This document shows, piece after piece, positions 5,952-6,384 of a stretch of DNA of 6,384 bases (position 1 is the first letter of the stretch; every line of letters begins with the position of its first letter). This stretch comes from Geobacter sp. UBA6169. Lineage in GTDB: Bacteria > Desulfobacterota > Desulfuromonadia > Geobacterales > Pseudopelobacteraceae. The stretch spans positions 1,441 through 7,824 of the forward strand of contig DIUB01000112.1 of assembly GCA_002422265.1 (NCBI GenBank), read 5' to 3'. Under the pieces are notes generated by a model. The model was not told the origin of the DNA and made no database searches. It worked only from the letters and a program-made list of their open reading frames with translations. Both the position numbers and the translations under genes were made by a program.

Positions 5952-6384
5952 ATGCGTATTCTGCACCTTGCTGATCTGCATCTGGGCAAGATCATCCATG
6001 ATGTTCAGCTGACTGATGATCAATCCCATATCCTTGATCAGATTGTTACCATTGCCCGGGATGTCAGGGCAGAGGTGGTCTGCATCAGCGGTGATCTGTA
6101 TGACCGCTCGGTGCCGCCGGTATCGGCCACGGTGGCGATGGATGACTTCCTGACCGCTCTGCTGGCTGATCTCGGTATCCCCGTCATCCTGACACCGGGC
6201 AACCATGACAGTGCCGAGCGGCTCTCCTTTGCCGGGCGCCTGGTGCGCTCCCGGGGGTTGTATATCGCACCGGCCATCGGCCAGGGGGTCAGCCCGGTCG
6301 TGCTGGAAGACCGTCACGGGCCGGTCACCTTCTATCCCCTGCCGTACCTTGACCCGCTGCAGCTGCGCAGATCGGTTGATGATC
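5952..6384 (+). CDS. sbcD: Exonuclease SbcCD, nuclease subunit SbcD (3' end outside window)
   Basis: The frame is open from ATG 5952 to the window edge (144 complete codons; family members are roughly 400 residues, so about a third is present). SbcD is the Mre11-like metal-dependent nuclease that, with the SMC-like ATPase SbcC, cleaves hairpins and protein-blocked DNA ends in the cytoplasm. Calcineurin-type phosphoesterase motifs appear in order: D8 and H10 in MRILHLADLHLG, D48 in ISGDLYDR, and N84-H85 in LTPGNHDS. The YPLPYLDP segment at 128-135 also matches the family. The start is well supported by AAGGAGGT at 5941-5948, three to four bases before the ATG. sbcC would be expected just downstream, outside the window. 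The gene is divergent from the small-protein pair. Confidence 0.95.
   Translation, partial: MRILHLADLHLGKIIHDVQLTDDQSHILDQIVTIARDVRAEVVCISGDLYDRSVPPVSATVAMDDFLTALLADLGIPVILTPGNHDSAERLSFAGRLVRSRGLYIAPAIGQGVSPVVLEDRHGPVTFYPLPYLDPLQLRRSVDD

Noticed and set aside
5910..6317. 135-codon - strand open frame opposite sbcD
   Set aside because: Antisense to the conserved SbcD phosphoesterase motifs and without protein-like features.

Overview
The window looks like an ordinary stretch of chromosome from a GC-rich Gram-negative bacterium. A deltaproteobacterium of the Geobacter/Trichlorobacter type is my best guess, from protein style, dense c-di-GMP signalling genes and tight gene packing; this is an impression, since no marker gene settles the taxonomy. 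I see no mobile element, CRISPR array, tRNA or rRNA.

Layout. On the left, the + strand carries the 3' part of a YhaM-type HD-domain phosphohydrolase/exoribonuclease gene (1-809). It runs convergently into, and overlaps by 38 bases, the last gene of a long - strand cluster. Read in transcription order, that cluster starts at 5275: a periplasmic PhnD-like substrate-binding protein (5275-4400), a two-TM HAMP-GGDEF-EAL protein (4395-2404), D-aminoacyl-tRNA deacylase Dtd (2407-1964), a three-TM GGDEF diguanylate cyclase (1967-1056) and a 95-residue membrane protein (1059-772). The last three junctions are 4-base ATGA stop/start overlaps and the first is a 4-base gap, so the five genes are very probably one translationally coupled operon.

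Upstream of it, after 180 bases without a gene, lie two very small unrecognised - strand genes (50 and 82 codons), also joined by an ATGA overlap. They share a short motif of the form T-x-[DE]-E-x-Q-A-[IL]-R-x-x-F-S. Divergent from them at the right edge, + strand, is the 5' part of sbcD, the nuclease subunit of the SbcCD DNA-repair complex (5952 to the window end).

How the genes may work together. The substrate-binding protein has no ABC permease or ATPase beside it and is instead followed at once by a membrane GGDEF-EAL protein with a periplasmic domain. This is the arrangement of the Vibrio NspS-MbaA pair, where a periplasmic binding protein reports a ligand to a c-di-GMP enzyme. I infer that the first two genes form such a ligand-sensing c-di-GMP module, with a second cyclase further down the operon. 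The EAL domain keeps its catalytic residues; the downstream cyclase keeps a product-inhibition (RxxD) site that the hybrid protein has lost. The most interesting points are this module, the placement of dtd inside it, and the motif-sharing pair of tiny genes.
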